Shown here: piece after piece, positions 46,353 through 54,591 of the stretch
Layout: each line of letters starts with the position of its first letter
How positions within the stretch are numbered: position 1 is the first letter of the stretch
Source of the DNA: Arenibacter troitsensis
Lineage (GTDB): Bacteria > Bacteroidota > Bacteroidia > Flavobacteriales > Flavobacteriaceae
Direction of reading: 5' to 3'
Assembly (NCBI RefSeq): GCF_900177645.1
Contig: NZ_FXAO01000007.1
Span: 94,016 to 158,015 of the forward strand
DNA length: 64,000 nt
Position numbers and translations under genes: made by a program
The notes under the pieces: model-generated
Seen by the model: the letters and a program-made list of their open reading frames with translations, nothing else
The model's database searches: none
What the model was told of the DNA's origin: nothing

Positions 46353-47669
46353 ATGGATTTAAAAGAAAAATTAGTTTCCTCATTCTTGGCTTTTGAAAAT
46401 AGTGTGGATGTAGATCATCCGGTACACGATATACGATCGGAGGCCATAAAGAATTTTGAGACAAAGGGGTTTCCTTCCAAAAAGGAGGAGGCTTGGAAAT
46501 ATACTTCCTTAAATACACTACAGAAAATAGATTTCAGCATCTTTCCGAAAAAGGAGAGCATGTTGGAATATAGGGATGTAAAAAAATATTTTCTTCATGA
46601 AATAGACACCTTCAAGATTGTTTTTGTGGACGGGGTGTATAGTTCCTTTCTGTCCGAGACTACCCATGATGGTGTAGATGTGTGTTTAATGAGCTCTGCC
46701 TTGAACAAACCTATGTACAAGCAGATAATAGATGTCTATTTCAATAAAATTGCATCGAAGGTTGATTCTATGACCTCATTAAATACTGCTTTTAGCAGGG
46801 AAGGGGCTTATATTTATATTCCCAAAAATAAGATTCCGAAAAAGCCTATAGAGATTGTTCATTTTTCCACTGGTAATGAAGCAGCGCTATTATTGCAGCC
46901 CAGAAATTTGATCATCGCAGAGGAAAATGCCGAGATGCAGATTATAGAGCGCCATCAGAGCCTTACGGCTAATGAGGTGTTTACCAACTCGGTAACCGAG
47001 ATTTTTGCGGCCAAGAATGCCAATGTGGATTATTATAAGGTGCAGAACGATTTAACAACTGCCTCTCTAATAGATAATACTTATATAGATCAGAAGGACG
47101 GAAGTGTTGTAAAGGTTCATACCTTTTCTTTTGGGGGTAAATTAACCCGTAACAATCTCAATTTCTACCAAAATGGGGAACGTATAGATTCTACCATGAA
47201 GGGGGTTACCATTATAGAGGAAAAGCAGCATGTGGATCACCATACTTTGGTGCACCATATACAACCCAACTGTGAAAGCCACCAAGATTATAAGGGCATT
47301 TATGGAGAAAATGCCACCGGTGTTTTCAACGGGAAGATTATTGTGGACAAAATTGCCCAAAAGACCAATGCATTTCAGCAGAACAATAATATTTTGGTTA
47401 GTGATAAGGCTACGATTAACACAAAACCACAGTTGGAGATTTTTGCAGATGATGTAAAATGTTCCCATGGTTGTACCATTGGACAATTGGATGAGGAGGC
47501 CTTATTTTACCTTCAATCGCGAGGGATTCCAAAAAAGGAAGCGAGGGCATTGTTGATGTACGCTTTTGCTAACAACGTTTTGGAAAGTGTACGGATTCCG
47601 GAACTAAAAGTGAGGATCAATAAGCTTATTGCCAATAAATTGGGGGTTCGTTTAGGATTCGACCTATAA
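46353..47669 (+). CDS. sufD: Fe-S assembly protein SufD
   Basis: 438 residues. SufB-like beta-helix fold with SKKEEAWKYTSL near the N-terminus, HHTLVHHIQPNCESHQDYKG and DDVKCSHGCTIGQLDEEALF toward the end. Partner of SufB in the SufBC2D complex, needed for iron acquisition. An alternative GTG start two codons upstream (46347) is possible; I prefer the ATG. Confidence 0.96.
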   Translation: MDLKEKLVSSFLAFENSVDVDHPVHDIRSEAIKNFETKGFPSKKEEAWKYTSLNTLQKIDFSIFPKKESMLEYRDVKKYFLHEIDTFKIVFVDGVYSSFLSETTHDGVDVCLMSSALNKPMYKQIIDVYFNKIASKVDSMTSLNTAFSREGAYIYIPKNKIPKKPIEIVHFSTGNEAALLLQPRNLIIAEENAEMQIIERHQSLTANEVFTNSVTEIFAAKNANVDYYKVQNDLTTASLIDNTYIDQKDGSVVKVHTFSFGGKLTRNNLNFYQNGERIDSTMKGVTIIEEKQHVDHHTLVHHIQPNCESHQDYKGIYGENATGVFNGKIIVDKIAQKTNAFQQNNNILVSDKATINTKPQLEIFADDVKCSHGCTIGQLDEEALFYLQSRGIPKKEARALLMYAFANNVLESVRIPELKVRINKLIANKLGVRLGFDL

Positions 47670-47709
47670 AGTCCGTGTTCAATTCTATTCCCATCATTGA
47701 ATTTTTATC

Positions 47710-48936
47710 ATGATACAAACTGTTCTAGATATATTAAGTATACGAAAAGACTTTCCAATACTAAATAGAAAAGTCAATGGGTATCCCTTGGTGTATTTGG
47801 ATAATGCCGCAACCTCCCAGACACCGCAAAAGGTAATAGATACTATTGTGGATTATTACAGCAGGTACAATGCCAATATCCACAGAGGGGTACATACCCT
47901 TTCACAAGAGGCAACGGACATTTACGAACAGGCTAGGCAGAAAATACAGAAGCATTTTAATGCTGCCAAGCCCCAAGAAATTATTTTTACTTCAGGAACG
48001 ACCCATGGTATAAATTTGGTGGCCAATGGTTTTGCCTCTTTTTTAAAAAATGGGGATGAGATTATTGTTTCCGCCTTGGAACACCATTCCAATATTGTGC
48101 CTTGGCAAATGCTCTGTGAACGTACCGGGGCTGTTTTAAAAGTGATTCCAATGGGTTTGGATGGTAAATTGATTATGGAGGAATACCATAAATTACTATC
48201 CCAGCGTACAAAATTGGTTTTTTGTAATCATGTTTCCAACGCTTTGGGAACCATTAATCCCATAGAGGAAATTATAGAGGCTGCCCATAAATTGGGCGCT
48301 GCGGTCTTGGTAGATGGTGCGCAGGCAGCTCCTCACCTCAAGGCCGATGTACAAAAATTGGATGTGGATTTTTACGTGGTTTCCGCCCATAAAATGTGTG
48401 GTCCCACTGGAGTGGGCATGCTTTATGGAAAGGAGGAATGGTTAAACAAATTACCACCTTACCAAGGCGGGGGCGAAATGATTGCGGAAGTAACTTTTGA
48501 AAAAACTACCTATGCTGATCTTCCACATAAGTTTGAAGCAGGAACTCCCAATATTTGTGGTGGTATTGCCTTTGGAGCGGCTTTGGATTATATGAATGCC
48601 ATCGGATTTGATGCCATTGCCCAATATGAGCACGAACTATTGGAATATGCAACCAAAGAACTTTTGGCAATAGACGGATTAAAAATTTACGGGGAATTAA
48701 AGGAAAAGACCGCCGTTATATCGTTTAATATAGAAGGGCTGCACCCTTATGATATTGGAAGTATATTGGATAAGTTGGGGGTAGCCGTAAGGACTGGGCA
48801 TCACTGTGCACAGCCTATCATGGATTTTTACAAAATACCTGGTACGGTAAGGGCGAGTTTTAGTTTTTATAATACTAAGGAAGAAGTGGATATATTGGTG
48901 GCCAGCGTAAAGAGGGCAAAATCAATGCTTTCTTAA
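47710..48936 (+). CDS. sufS: Cysteine desulfurase SufS
   Basis: 408 residues, type II PLP desulfurase. YLDNAATSQTPQKV at the start, SAHKMCGP with PLP-binding Lys228, and RTGHHCAQP with catalytic Cys366. It takes sulfur from L-cysteine and hands it to SufE, encoded 106 bases downstream. Confidence 0.97.
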   Translation: MIQTVLDILSIRKDFPILNRKVNGYPLVYLDNAATSQTPQKVIDTIVDYYSRYNANIHRGVHTLSQEATDIYEQARQKIQKHFNAAKPQEIIFTSGTTHGINLVANGFASFLKNGDEIIVSALEHHSNIVPWQMLCERTGAVLKVIPMGLDGKLIMEEYHKLLSQRTKLVFCNHVSNALGTINPIEEIIEAAHKLGAAVLVDGAQAAPHLKADVQKLDVDFYVVSAHKMCGPTGVGMLYGKEEWLNKLPPYQGGGEMIAEVTFEKTTYADLPHKFEAGTPNICGGIAFGAALDYMNAIGFDAIAQYEHELLEYATKELLAIDGLKIYGELKEKTAVISFNIEGLHPYDIGSILDKLGVAVRTGHHCAQPIMDFYKIPGTVRASFSFYNTKEEVDILVASVKRAKSMLS

Positions 48937-49042
48937 CTTCATAAGGTTCGTTTTCAATCTTTTAAATTGTTGATAAGCACAATTACTTGTTGTATTTTTG
49001 TTGTGAATTGTTGTCATTGTACAATGGGTACAAAATATAGAT

Positions 49043-49465
49043 ATGAGTATAAAGGAAATACAGGAAGAAATCGTAGATGAGTTTTCTATGTTTGAGGATT
49101 GGATGCAGCGCTATGAATATATGATAGAGCTCGGAAAATCCCTTCCGATCATTAAGGAGGAATATAAGACAGAGGATAATATAATCAAGGGTTGTCAGAG
49201 CAAGGTATGGGTCCATGCTGAATTGGAAGGCGATAAGTTGGTTTTTACCGCCGATAGTGATGCCATCATCACCAAAGGTATCATTGCTATTTTGATCAGG
49301 GCCTTTAGCAATCAAAAGCCTAAGGATATCATTGATGCAGATACCAGTTTTATTGATGAAATTGGCCTAAAGGAACATCTTTCCCCTACAAGGGCCAACG
49401 GTCTGGTAAGTATGATAAAACAATTAAAGTTGTACGCTGTTGCGTACCAAACACAATTAAATTAA
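49043..49465 (+). CDS. sufE: Sulfur acceptor SufE
   Basis: 140 residues. The acceptor cysteine is Cys51 in IIKGCQSKVWV, the same position as in E. coli SufE. YEYMIELGKSLP and SPTRANGLVSMI are conserved. Relays persulfide from SufS to SufB. Confidence 0.96.
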   Translation: MSIKEIQEEIVDEFSMFEDWMQRYEYMIELGKSLPIIKEEYKTEDNIIKGCQSKVWVHAELEGDKLVFTADSDAIITKGIIAILIRAFSNQKPKDIIDADTSFIDEIGLKEHLSPTRANGLVSMIKQLKLYAVAYQTQLN

Positions 49466-49526
49466 TTCCCTATACTTGGGAAATTTTTGGATAAAGCCTT
49501 TGAGCAAACCATAAAGATTTAAAATA

Positions 49527-49859
49527 ATGAGCGAAGAATTAGAAACTATAGACACCCAGGAATTGGGCGAAAAAATAGTAAGGGTACTAAAAACAATTTA
49601 CGACCCCGAAATACCTGTGGATATCTATGAATTAGGGTTGATTTATGATGTTTTCGTCAATGAGGACTATGAAGTTAAGATCTTAATGACCTTGACCTCT
49701 CCCAATTGTCCTGTTGCGGAATCACTGCCAATGGAAGTGGAAGAAAAGGTTAAATCCATTGACGAACTAAAAGATGTGGAGGTTGAAATTACATTTGATC
49801 CGCCATGGACCCAGGAATTAATGAGTGAAGAGGCCAAATTGGAACTGGGAATGCTATAG
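49527..49859 (+). CDS. MIP18/DUF59 family SUF accessory protein
   Basis: 110 residues. VLKTIYDPEIPVDIYELGLI and LTSPNCPVAESLP define the DUF59 (MIP18) family; the single conserved cysteine of SPNCP is present. Members help mature Fe-S proteins. It lies 61 bases after sufE and is commonly found in flavobacterial suf operons; SufT-like is an acceptable description. Confidence 0.93.
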   Translation: MSEELETIDTQELGEKIVRVLKTIYDPEIPVDIYELGLIYDVFVNEDYEVKILMTLTSPNCPVAESLPMEVEEKVKSIDELKDVEVEITFDPPWTQELMSEEAKLELGML

Positions 49860-49957
49860 TTAAGGCTTCCGATTTTTAATGGGATTGCTGATATATTATT
49901 GTTAAGAAACCTTTAGGACTCGTTGGAATTAATCCAATATTGGAAAACTGAAAATTT

Positions 49958-50461
49958 ATGTCTGAAATTATAAATCGTGTCTCCCAAAGTAAATTGGTAA
50001 CCTTTAATCTTGAGGATTATTATCCCAAGGGAAACAGGGTGGTTCTGGATATTAAGGATTGGTTGTTTGAAGGTCTAATTCTCAGGGAAAAGGATTTTAG
50101 GGCACAATTGGAGAATTGTGATTGGAGTCAATACAAAGATTGTTTTGTGGCCTTAACCTGTTCTACGGATGCCATTGTACCTGGTTGGGCGTATATGCTA
50201 ATTTCCACTAAATTACAGCCATACGCTAAGAAAATTATCATAGGGGATTTGGAAATGCTGGAATCCTCGATTTATCAGACCATCATAGAAAATTTGGATG
50301 TATCCGAATTTTCGGACAAGCCTGTCATTATCAAAGGTTGTTCCCACAAACCTGTTCCGGCCAATGCGTATTTGTGGGCCACCATGAAGATTCAAGCGGT
50401 GGCAAAAAGTGTAATGTACGGGGAGGCCTGTTCTTCTGTACCCCTGTTCAAGACAAAATAA
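49958..50461 (+). CDS. DUF2480 family protein
   Basis: 167 residues, cytoplasmic. FNLEDYYPKGNRVVLDIKDW and CSTDAIVPGWAYMLISTKLQ, with a late VIIKGCSHKPVPANAY, fit DUF2480, a Bacteroidota family of unknown function usually next to suf genes. Several cysteines could bind metal or cluster, but no role is established. Confidence 0.85.
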   Translation: MSEIINRVSQSKLVTFNLEDYYPKGNRVVLDIKDWLFEGLILREKDFRAQLENCDWSQYKDCFVALTCSTDAIVPGWAYMLISTKLQPYAKKIIIGDLEMLESSIYQTIIENLDVSEFSDKPVIIKGCSHKPVPANAYLWATMKIQAVAKSVMYGEACSSVPLFKTK

Positions 50462-50534
50462 TAGGCCATATCAACTCGAATTTTTGGCCTGTATTCCTTA
50501 TTTTTGCTGCATAATAAATAAAACACTAACTATA

Positions 50535-51467
50535 ATGAAGAAAATTGTTTTAGCAATAGTCGCTATGCTGGCTATGAACATTACTGTGGCCCAAAGCCTA
50601 GAGGAATTAAAGGCGGAGAAAGCCATTAAAAAGGATTCCATTGCGGCAATTCAAAAAAGGGTAGACGCCATTCAAGGGAAAATTGATGCCATACCTGGTT
50701 GGAAAAAGGGCGCTTTTGGAACCATTGGAGCCAGCCTTTCCGGATTTAATAACTGGTATGCCAAAGGAGCACCAAATTCGAGTGCAGGGAATATAGGTGT
50801 TACCGCCAATGCTTTTGCCAATCTTAATCAACCAAAATATTTCTGGAGAAATTCATTGAATATAAACCTTGGATGGGTAAAAATCGATGACAAGGATATT
50901 GATACAGACGATGATAGCTTTCGTTCGGCCACAGATGTTTTTACCATAACCTCTTTATATGGTCAGAAGCTGAGCGATAAATTCGCTATCTCTACCTTAG
51001 GGGAATATAGGACTACTATTATAGATAATTTTAATGATCCTGGTTATTTGGATGTAGGGGTTGGAGCAACTTGGACCCCGATTGCGGATCTGGTAGTGGT
51101 TATCCATCCTTTGAACTACAACTTTGTTTTTAGTAATGAGGATACCGTTTTTGAGTCTTCCCTGGGTGCCAAAATAGTGGCCGACTATACCAGGAAATTG
51201 GGTAAAGTAAACTTTAAGACTAATTTGTCCATGTTTCAAAGTTATAAGAGTGCGGATTATTCCAACTGGACCTGGACCAACTCTTTTGGATACACCTTGT
51301 GGAAAGGTATTGGTCTAGGGTTCGAATTTGGCCTAAGAAATAATAGGCAGGAAGCCTTAAGTTATGCCATTGATAATCTTGATGTGGGTGACCCCACGCC
51401 TACTTTCGATTCCATTGATAATGATTTACAAACCTATTGGTTGTTTGGGTTAAATTATTCTTTTTAG
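50535..51467 (+). CDS. DUF3078 outer-membrane protein
   Basis: 310 residues. Signal peptide MKKIVLAIVAMLAMNITVAQ; a short coiled coil (LEELKAEKAIKKDSIAAIQK); then an alternating beta-barrel-like body with GGASLSGFNNWYAKG-type sequence and a C-terminus ending in Phe. DUF3078 proteins are predicted outer-membrane barrels. The start is placed at ATG 50535; an upstream TTG (50484) gives no signal. Last gene of the suf cluster, followed by a terminator. Confidence 0.82.
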   Translation: MKKIVLAIVAMLAMNITVAQSLEELKAEKAIKKDSIAAIQKRVDAIQGKIDAIPGWKKGAFGTIGASLSGFNNWYAKGAPNSSAGNIGVTANAFANLNQPKYFWRNSLNINLGWVKIDDKDIDTDDDSFRSATDVFTITSLYGQKLSDKFAISTLGEYRTTIIDNFNDPGYLDVGVGATWTPIADLVVVIHPLNYNFVFSNEDTVFESSLGAKIVADYTRKLGKVNFKTNLSMFQSYKSADYSNWTWTNSFGYTLWKGIGLGFEFGLRNNRQEALSYAIDNLDVGDPTPTFDSIDNDLQTYWLFGLNYSF

Positions 51468-51494
51468 AAACTAATCGACTTATTATAAAAAATA

Positions 51495-51519
51495 AAATGG
51501 CCCTTTAAGGGCCATTTTT
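51495..51519 (+). terminator. Terminator of the suf cluster
   Basis: AAATGGCCC (51495-51503) pairs with GGGCCATTT (51509-51517), with a T-run, 28 bases past the DUF3078 stop. Confidence 0.88.
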
Positions 51520-51737
51520 GCTAAGTAGGATTTGTCAATTTTGGTTAGGTGATATATAATTTTACAGCCCTATAAAAGGTTAAAATTTCCAACGATTCTT
51601 CCGCTAAAATATAGTATAGTTACCTGGAATATAAATTTTTGTTGGCAAAGGCAGACTTTATGTGGTAAATCCCTGTTTTGGTGGGGATCATTAATTTTCA
51701 CAAATAATATCCAATTAAGTGTCCAAATTTATTAAAA

Positions 51738-51915
51738 AAAAGCCCCTCTGTTGAGGGGCAATTTTTTAGTTAAGTAGGTCTTTCAGTAAAATTTGGTTTA
51801 TTATTATAAAGCGTTACTTTAAGGTTAAGTGCTGATTTGGGGAAAAAGCACTTGGAATTAAGTTTCGCGTTTGATTTGGGGTGAAACACTATCACTTAAA
51901 TACAATGTAAAGATA
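51738..51915 (-). ncRNA. Possible minus-strand small RNA with twin loops
   Basis: Two hairpins lie side by side, AAGTGCT/AGCACTT (51827-51853) and GTTTC/GAAAC (51862-51887), and both loops contain the same ten bases (plus strand TGATTTGGGG; RNA CCCCAAATCA). On the minus strand the segment ends in the 51742-51759 terminator with T8. A near -7 sequence (TATCTTTA) lies upstream. No protein gene uses that terminator directly. Speculative. Confidence 0.3.
51742..51759 (-). terminator. Strong hairpin terminator
   Basis: GCCCCTC (51742-51748) and GAGGGGC (51753-51759), flanked by A8 on the left and T6 on the right, so it can work on either strand; the longer T-run is for minus-strand transcripts. 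Confidence 0.85.
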
Positions 51916-51935
51916 GAAGGATTAGGTAGTTCCTC

Positions 51936-52154
51936 TTAATTTTTGTTGTAAACACACTCCATTATGTTGTGAAAAAAACCAAAGGCATACTTTCTTCGAT
52001 GAACGGCAATAGGTTTATTCAGTATTGGTTGCAGCATTAAGGAAAATAATTCCTTACAAGGATGTTTTTGACCGCTATTGAATGTCCCTGAACATTGTCC
52101 TCCAAGCCCGTAATTAGACGGTTCCTCCCAGTTATTTAAGATGGTAATCGCTAA
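51936..52154 (-). pseudogene. Coding-like remnant downstream of hflX
   Basis: A 72-codon open frame on the minus strand, with no start codon near its beginning, ends in TAA at 51936-51938. Its last third looks protein-like (KPIAVHRRKYAFGFFHNIME). It may be the tail of a lost gene or a chance frame; no family recognised. A 33-residue version could start at the internal ATG. Confidence 0.25.
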
Positions 52155-52176
52155 TTAGCCCCTGTATGGTATTAAT

Positions 52177-53388
52177 TCAATACTCATCCAAATGTTCTGG
52201 ATATAGAAAATTATTATAGGGAAATCTGGTTATGTGAATGTCCCGAACCTCGTCATAGACACGTTTTCTGAATTCTTCCAAGTTCTCCTTGTTCAGCGCC
52301 GAAATAAATAGGGCCCTATCCCCAACACGGCGCATCCAGGTATTCTTCCACTCTTCAATAGTGAAGTGTTTGTTTGTTTTTTCTGTAACCAAATCATCGT
52401 CATCAATAGTCTTGTGTTCGTATTGATCTATCTTGTTAAAAACCATAATGGTTTTTTTGTCCGAACTTTTTATTTCGGTAAGAATTTGGTTTACAGAATC
52501 TATATGTTCTTCAAAATTGGGATGGGAAATATCAACTACGTGCAATAAAAGGTCTGCTTCGCGCACTTCATCCAAAGTACTTTTAAAACTTTCTACCAAT
52601 TGTGTGGGCAGTTTTCTAATGAATCCCACCGTATCACTCAATAAAAAGGGAAGGTTGCCGATCACCACTTTCCTAACCGTTGTGTCCAAGGTTGCGAATA
52701 ACTTGTTTTCGGCAAAGACGTCGCTTTTACTAATAACGTTCATCAGGGTAGATTTGCCTACGTTGGTATACCCAACAAGGGCAACACGTACGAGTGCCCC
52801 GCGATTACCTCTTTGGGTTTCCATCTGCTTATCTACCTTCAATAATTTTTTCTTTAAGAGCGAAATTCTATCACGGACAATACGTCTATCGGTTTCGATC
52901 TCCGTTTCACCTGGTCCACGCATTCCAATACCCCCCTTTTGCCTTTCCAAGTGGGTCCAGAGACCGGTAAGTCTTGGAAGCAGATATTCGTATTGGGCCA
53001 ATTCTACTTGGGTACGGGCATAACTGGTCTGTGCCCTTTGGGCAAAAATATCCAGGATTAGACTGGTGCGGTCCAAGATTTTACATTTTAATTGTCTTTC
53101 AATGTTTCGCTGTTGTCCCGGTGTTAGTTCATCATCGAATATTACGGATCCAATATCATTGCTCTTCACATAGGCCTCCACTTCCAACATTTTACCGCTT
53201 CCAATATAGGTTTTGGGGTTGGGCAGATCTATTCGTTGAACAAAGCGTTTACAAACTTCACCTCCAGCAGTATAGGTAAGGAATTCCAACTCATCTAGAT
53301 ATTCGTTTACCTTTTCCTCATTTTGGTCCTTGTTCATTACCCCTATGAGCACTGCCTTTTCATATTCTATGGTCTTCTTCTCTAGCAT
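52177..53388 (-). CDS. hflX: Ribosome-associated GTPase HflX
   Basis: 403 residues. An N-terminal HflX domain with GMRGPGETEIETDRR (155-169), a coiled coil, then the G domain: G1 GYTNVGKST (206-214), G3 DTVGFIRKLP, G4 NKID. HflX binds and splits stalled or hibernating ribosomes. A -7 box lies 17 bases upstream on the minus strand. No hfq is adjacent. Confidence 0.95.
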   Translation of the reverse strand: MLEKKTIEYEKAVLIGVMNKDQNEEKVNEYLDELEFLTYTAGGEVCKRFVQRIDLPNPKTYIGSGKMLEVEAYVKSNDIGSVIFDDELTPGQQRNIERQLKCKILDRTSLILDIFAQRAQTSYARTQVELAQYEYLLPRLTGLWTHLERQKGGIGMRGPGETEIETDRRIVRDRISLLKKKLLKVDKQMETQRGNRGALVRVALVGYTNVGKSTLMNVISKSDVFAENKLFATLDTTVRKVVIGNLPFLLSDTVGFIRKLPTQLVESFKSTLDEVREADLLLHVVDISHPNFEEHIDSVNQILTEIKSSDKKTIMVFNKIDQYEHKTIDDDDLVTEKTNKHFTIEEWKNTWMRRVGDRALFISALNKENLEEFRKRVYDEVRDIHITRFPYNNFLYPEHLDEY

Positions 53389-53404
53389 ATACTTATTTAA
53401 AGTA

Positions 53405-53412
53405 CAAATCTA
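53405..53412 (-). promoter_or_regulatory. -7 box of hflX
   Basis: CAAATCTA reads TAGATTTG on the minus strand, a full TAnnTTTG match 17 bases before the start codon. Confidence 0.45.
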
Positions 53413-53465
53413 ATCAATACTTGCCAAGGGTTTTTCGTATTTTAGCAATGGATTAAATATTTTGG

Positions 53466-54440
53466 ATGAAATTTTCATTTTTTAAGAAAAAATCTATCAA
53501 TACTCTCCATACGGTGGCTTTCTATAATCTAGAAAACCTATTCGACTCTAAGAACGACTACAATACCTTGGATGATGATTTTACCCCCAATGGATCCAAA
53601 AAATGGACTCCAAAGCGCTATCAGAACAAATTGTCGAGACTTGCCAAGACCATTAGCCAAATTGGGCGGGAATCTGCAGGATTTCCTCCTGTTTTGGTTG
53701 GGGTAGCAGAGGTTGAAAATGGAAAGGTGGTTCAGGATTTATTGTCCACAGATCCCTTAAATGGGTTCAACTATCATTATGTTCACTATGATTCCCCGGA
53801 TGAGAGGGGAATAGATAACGCCTTGCTTTACAATAGGGATAATTTTGAAGTAATTAGATCGGAAGCTATTCCATTGATCATACACAATGAGAATGGCCAA
53901 CGCGATACTACACGGGATATTTTATATGTAAACGGCGTTCTAAATGGAGAGGAGGTCCATATTTTTGTAAACCATTGGCCGTCCAGAAGGAATGGGGAGG
54001 TAGAAACCGATTATAAGCGTATTGCTGCAGCGAAAACCATTATTACCTATATGGAAAACCTGGAAGCTAGTCTTGAAAATCCCAATTATATTGTAATGGG
54101 CGATTTTAATGATGGTCCATCATCTGCCAGTATCCAGACCCTTATGAGTAGGAGTTGTTTGCATAATCCCATGGAGATATTAAAGTCGCCAGATCGGGGA
54201 AGTGCCAATTATAATAGATCTTGGAGCCTTTTTGATCAAATTATTGTGTCCCATAATTTTTTTAATTTTGAACGGGGCACCCATAGTTTTACCGAAGCTA
54301 ATATTTTTGATGAGGCTTTTCTCACGGAATACAAGGGAAAGTACAAAGGTAACCCTCATAGAACCTATGTAGGAAGGCGATATATGGGAGGTTTTAGTGA
54401 TCATTTTCCTGTTTACGTTCAATTTAAGTTGAATATTTAG
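53466..54440 (+). CDS. Endonuclease/exonuclease/phosphatase family protein
   Basis: 324 residues with the DNase I-like fold: FYNLENLFDSKND (Mg-binding Asn), VGVAEVENG (Glu), FVNHWPSRR (His), VMGDFNDGP (Asp and Asn) and GFSDHFPVYV (catalytic Asp-His). Members hydrolyse phosphodiesters or sugar phosphates. No clear signal peptide, so location is uncertain. Divergent from hflX. Confidence 0.9.
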   Translation: MKFSFFKKKSINTLHTVAFYNLENLFDSKNDYNTLDDDFTPNGSKKWTPKRYQNKLSRLAKTISQIGRESAGFPPVLVGVAEVENGKVVQDLLSTDPLNGFNYHYVHYDSPDERGIDNALLYNRDNFEVIRSEAIPLIIHNENGQRDTTRDILYVNGVLNGEEVHIFVNHWPSRRNGEVETDYKRIAAAKTIITYMENLEASLENPNYIVMGDFNDGPSSASIQTLMSRSCLHNPMEILKSPDRGSANYNRSWSLFDQIIVSHNFFNFERGTHSFTEANIFDEAFLTEYKGKYKGNPHRTYVGRRYMGGFSDHFPVYVQFKLNI

Positions 54441-54555
54441 AATTATTCTTTTTATAAAGTGAACCGTTCATGTTGCTTTTTTGACAGTTCACAACAAAAC
54501 CATGCATTTCATCGAATTAAAAGGTGCGTTAATCGATAATATTTGCTTGTTGTAG

Positions 54556-54563
54556 TATATTTG
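54556..54563 (+). promoter_or_regulatory. -7 box of the S8 protease gene
   Basis: TATATTTG, 28 bases before the ATG; no matching -33 at the normal distance. Confidence 0.45.
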
Positions 54564-54591
54564 TAGTCCGAATCTTACTATAAACTTTATC

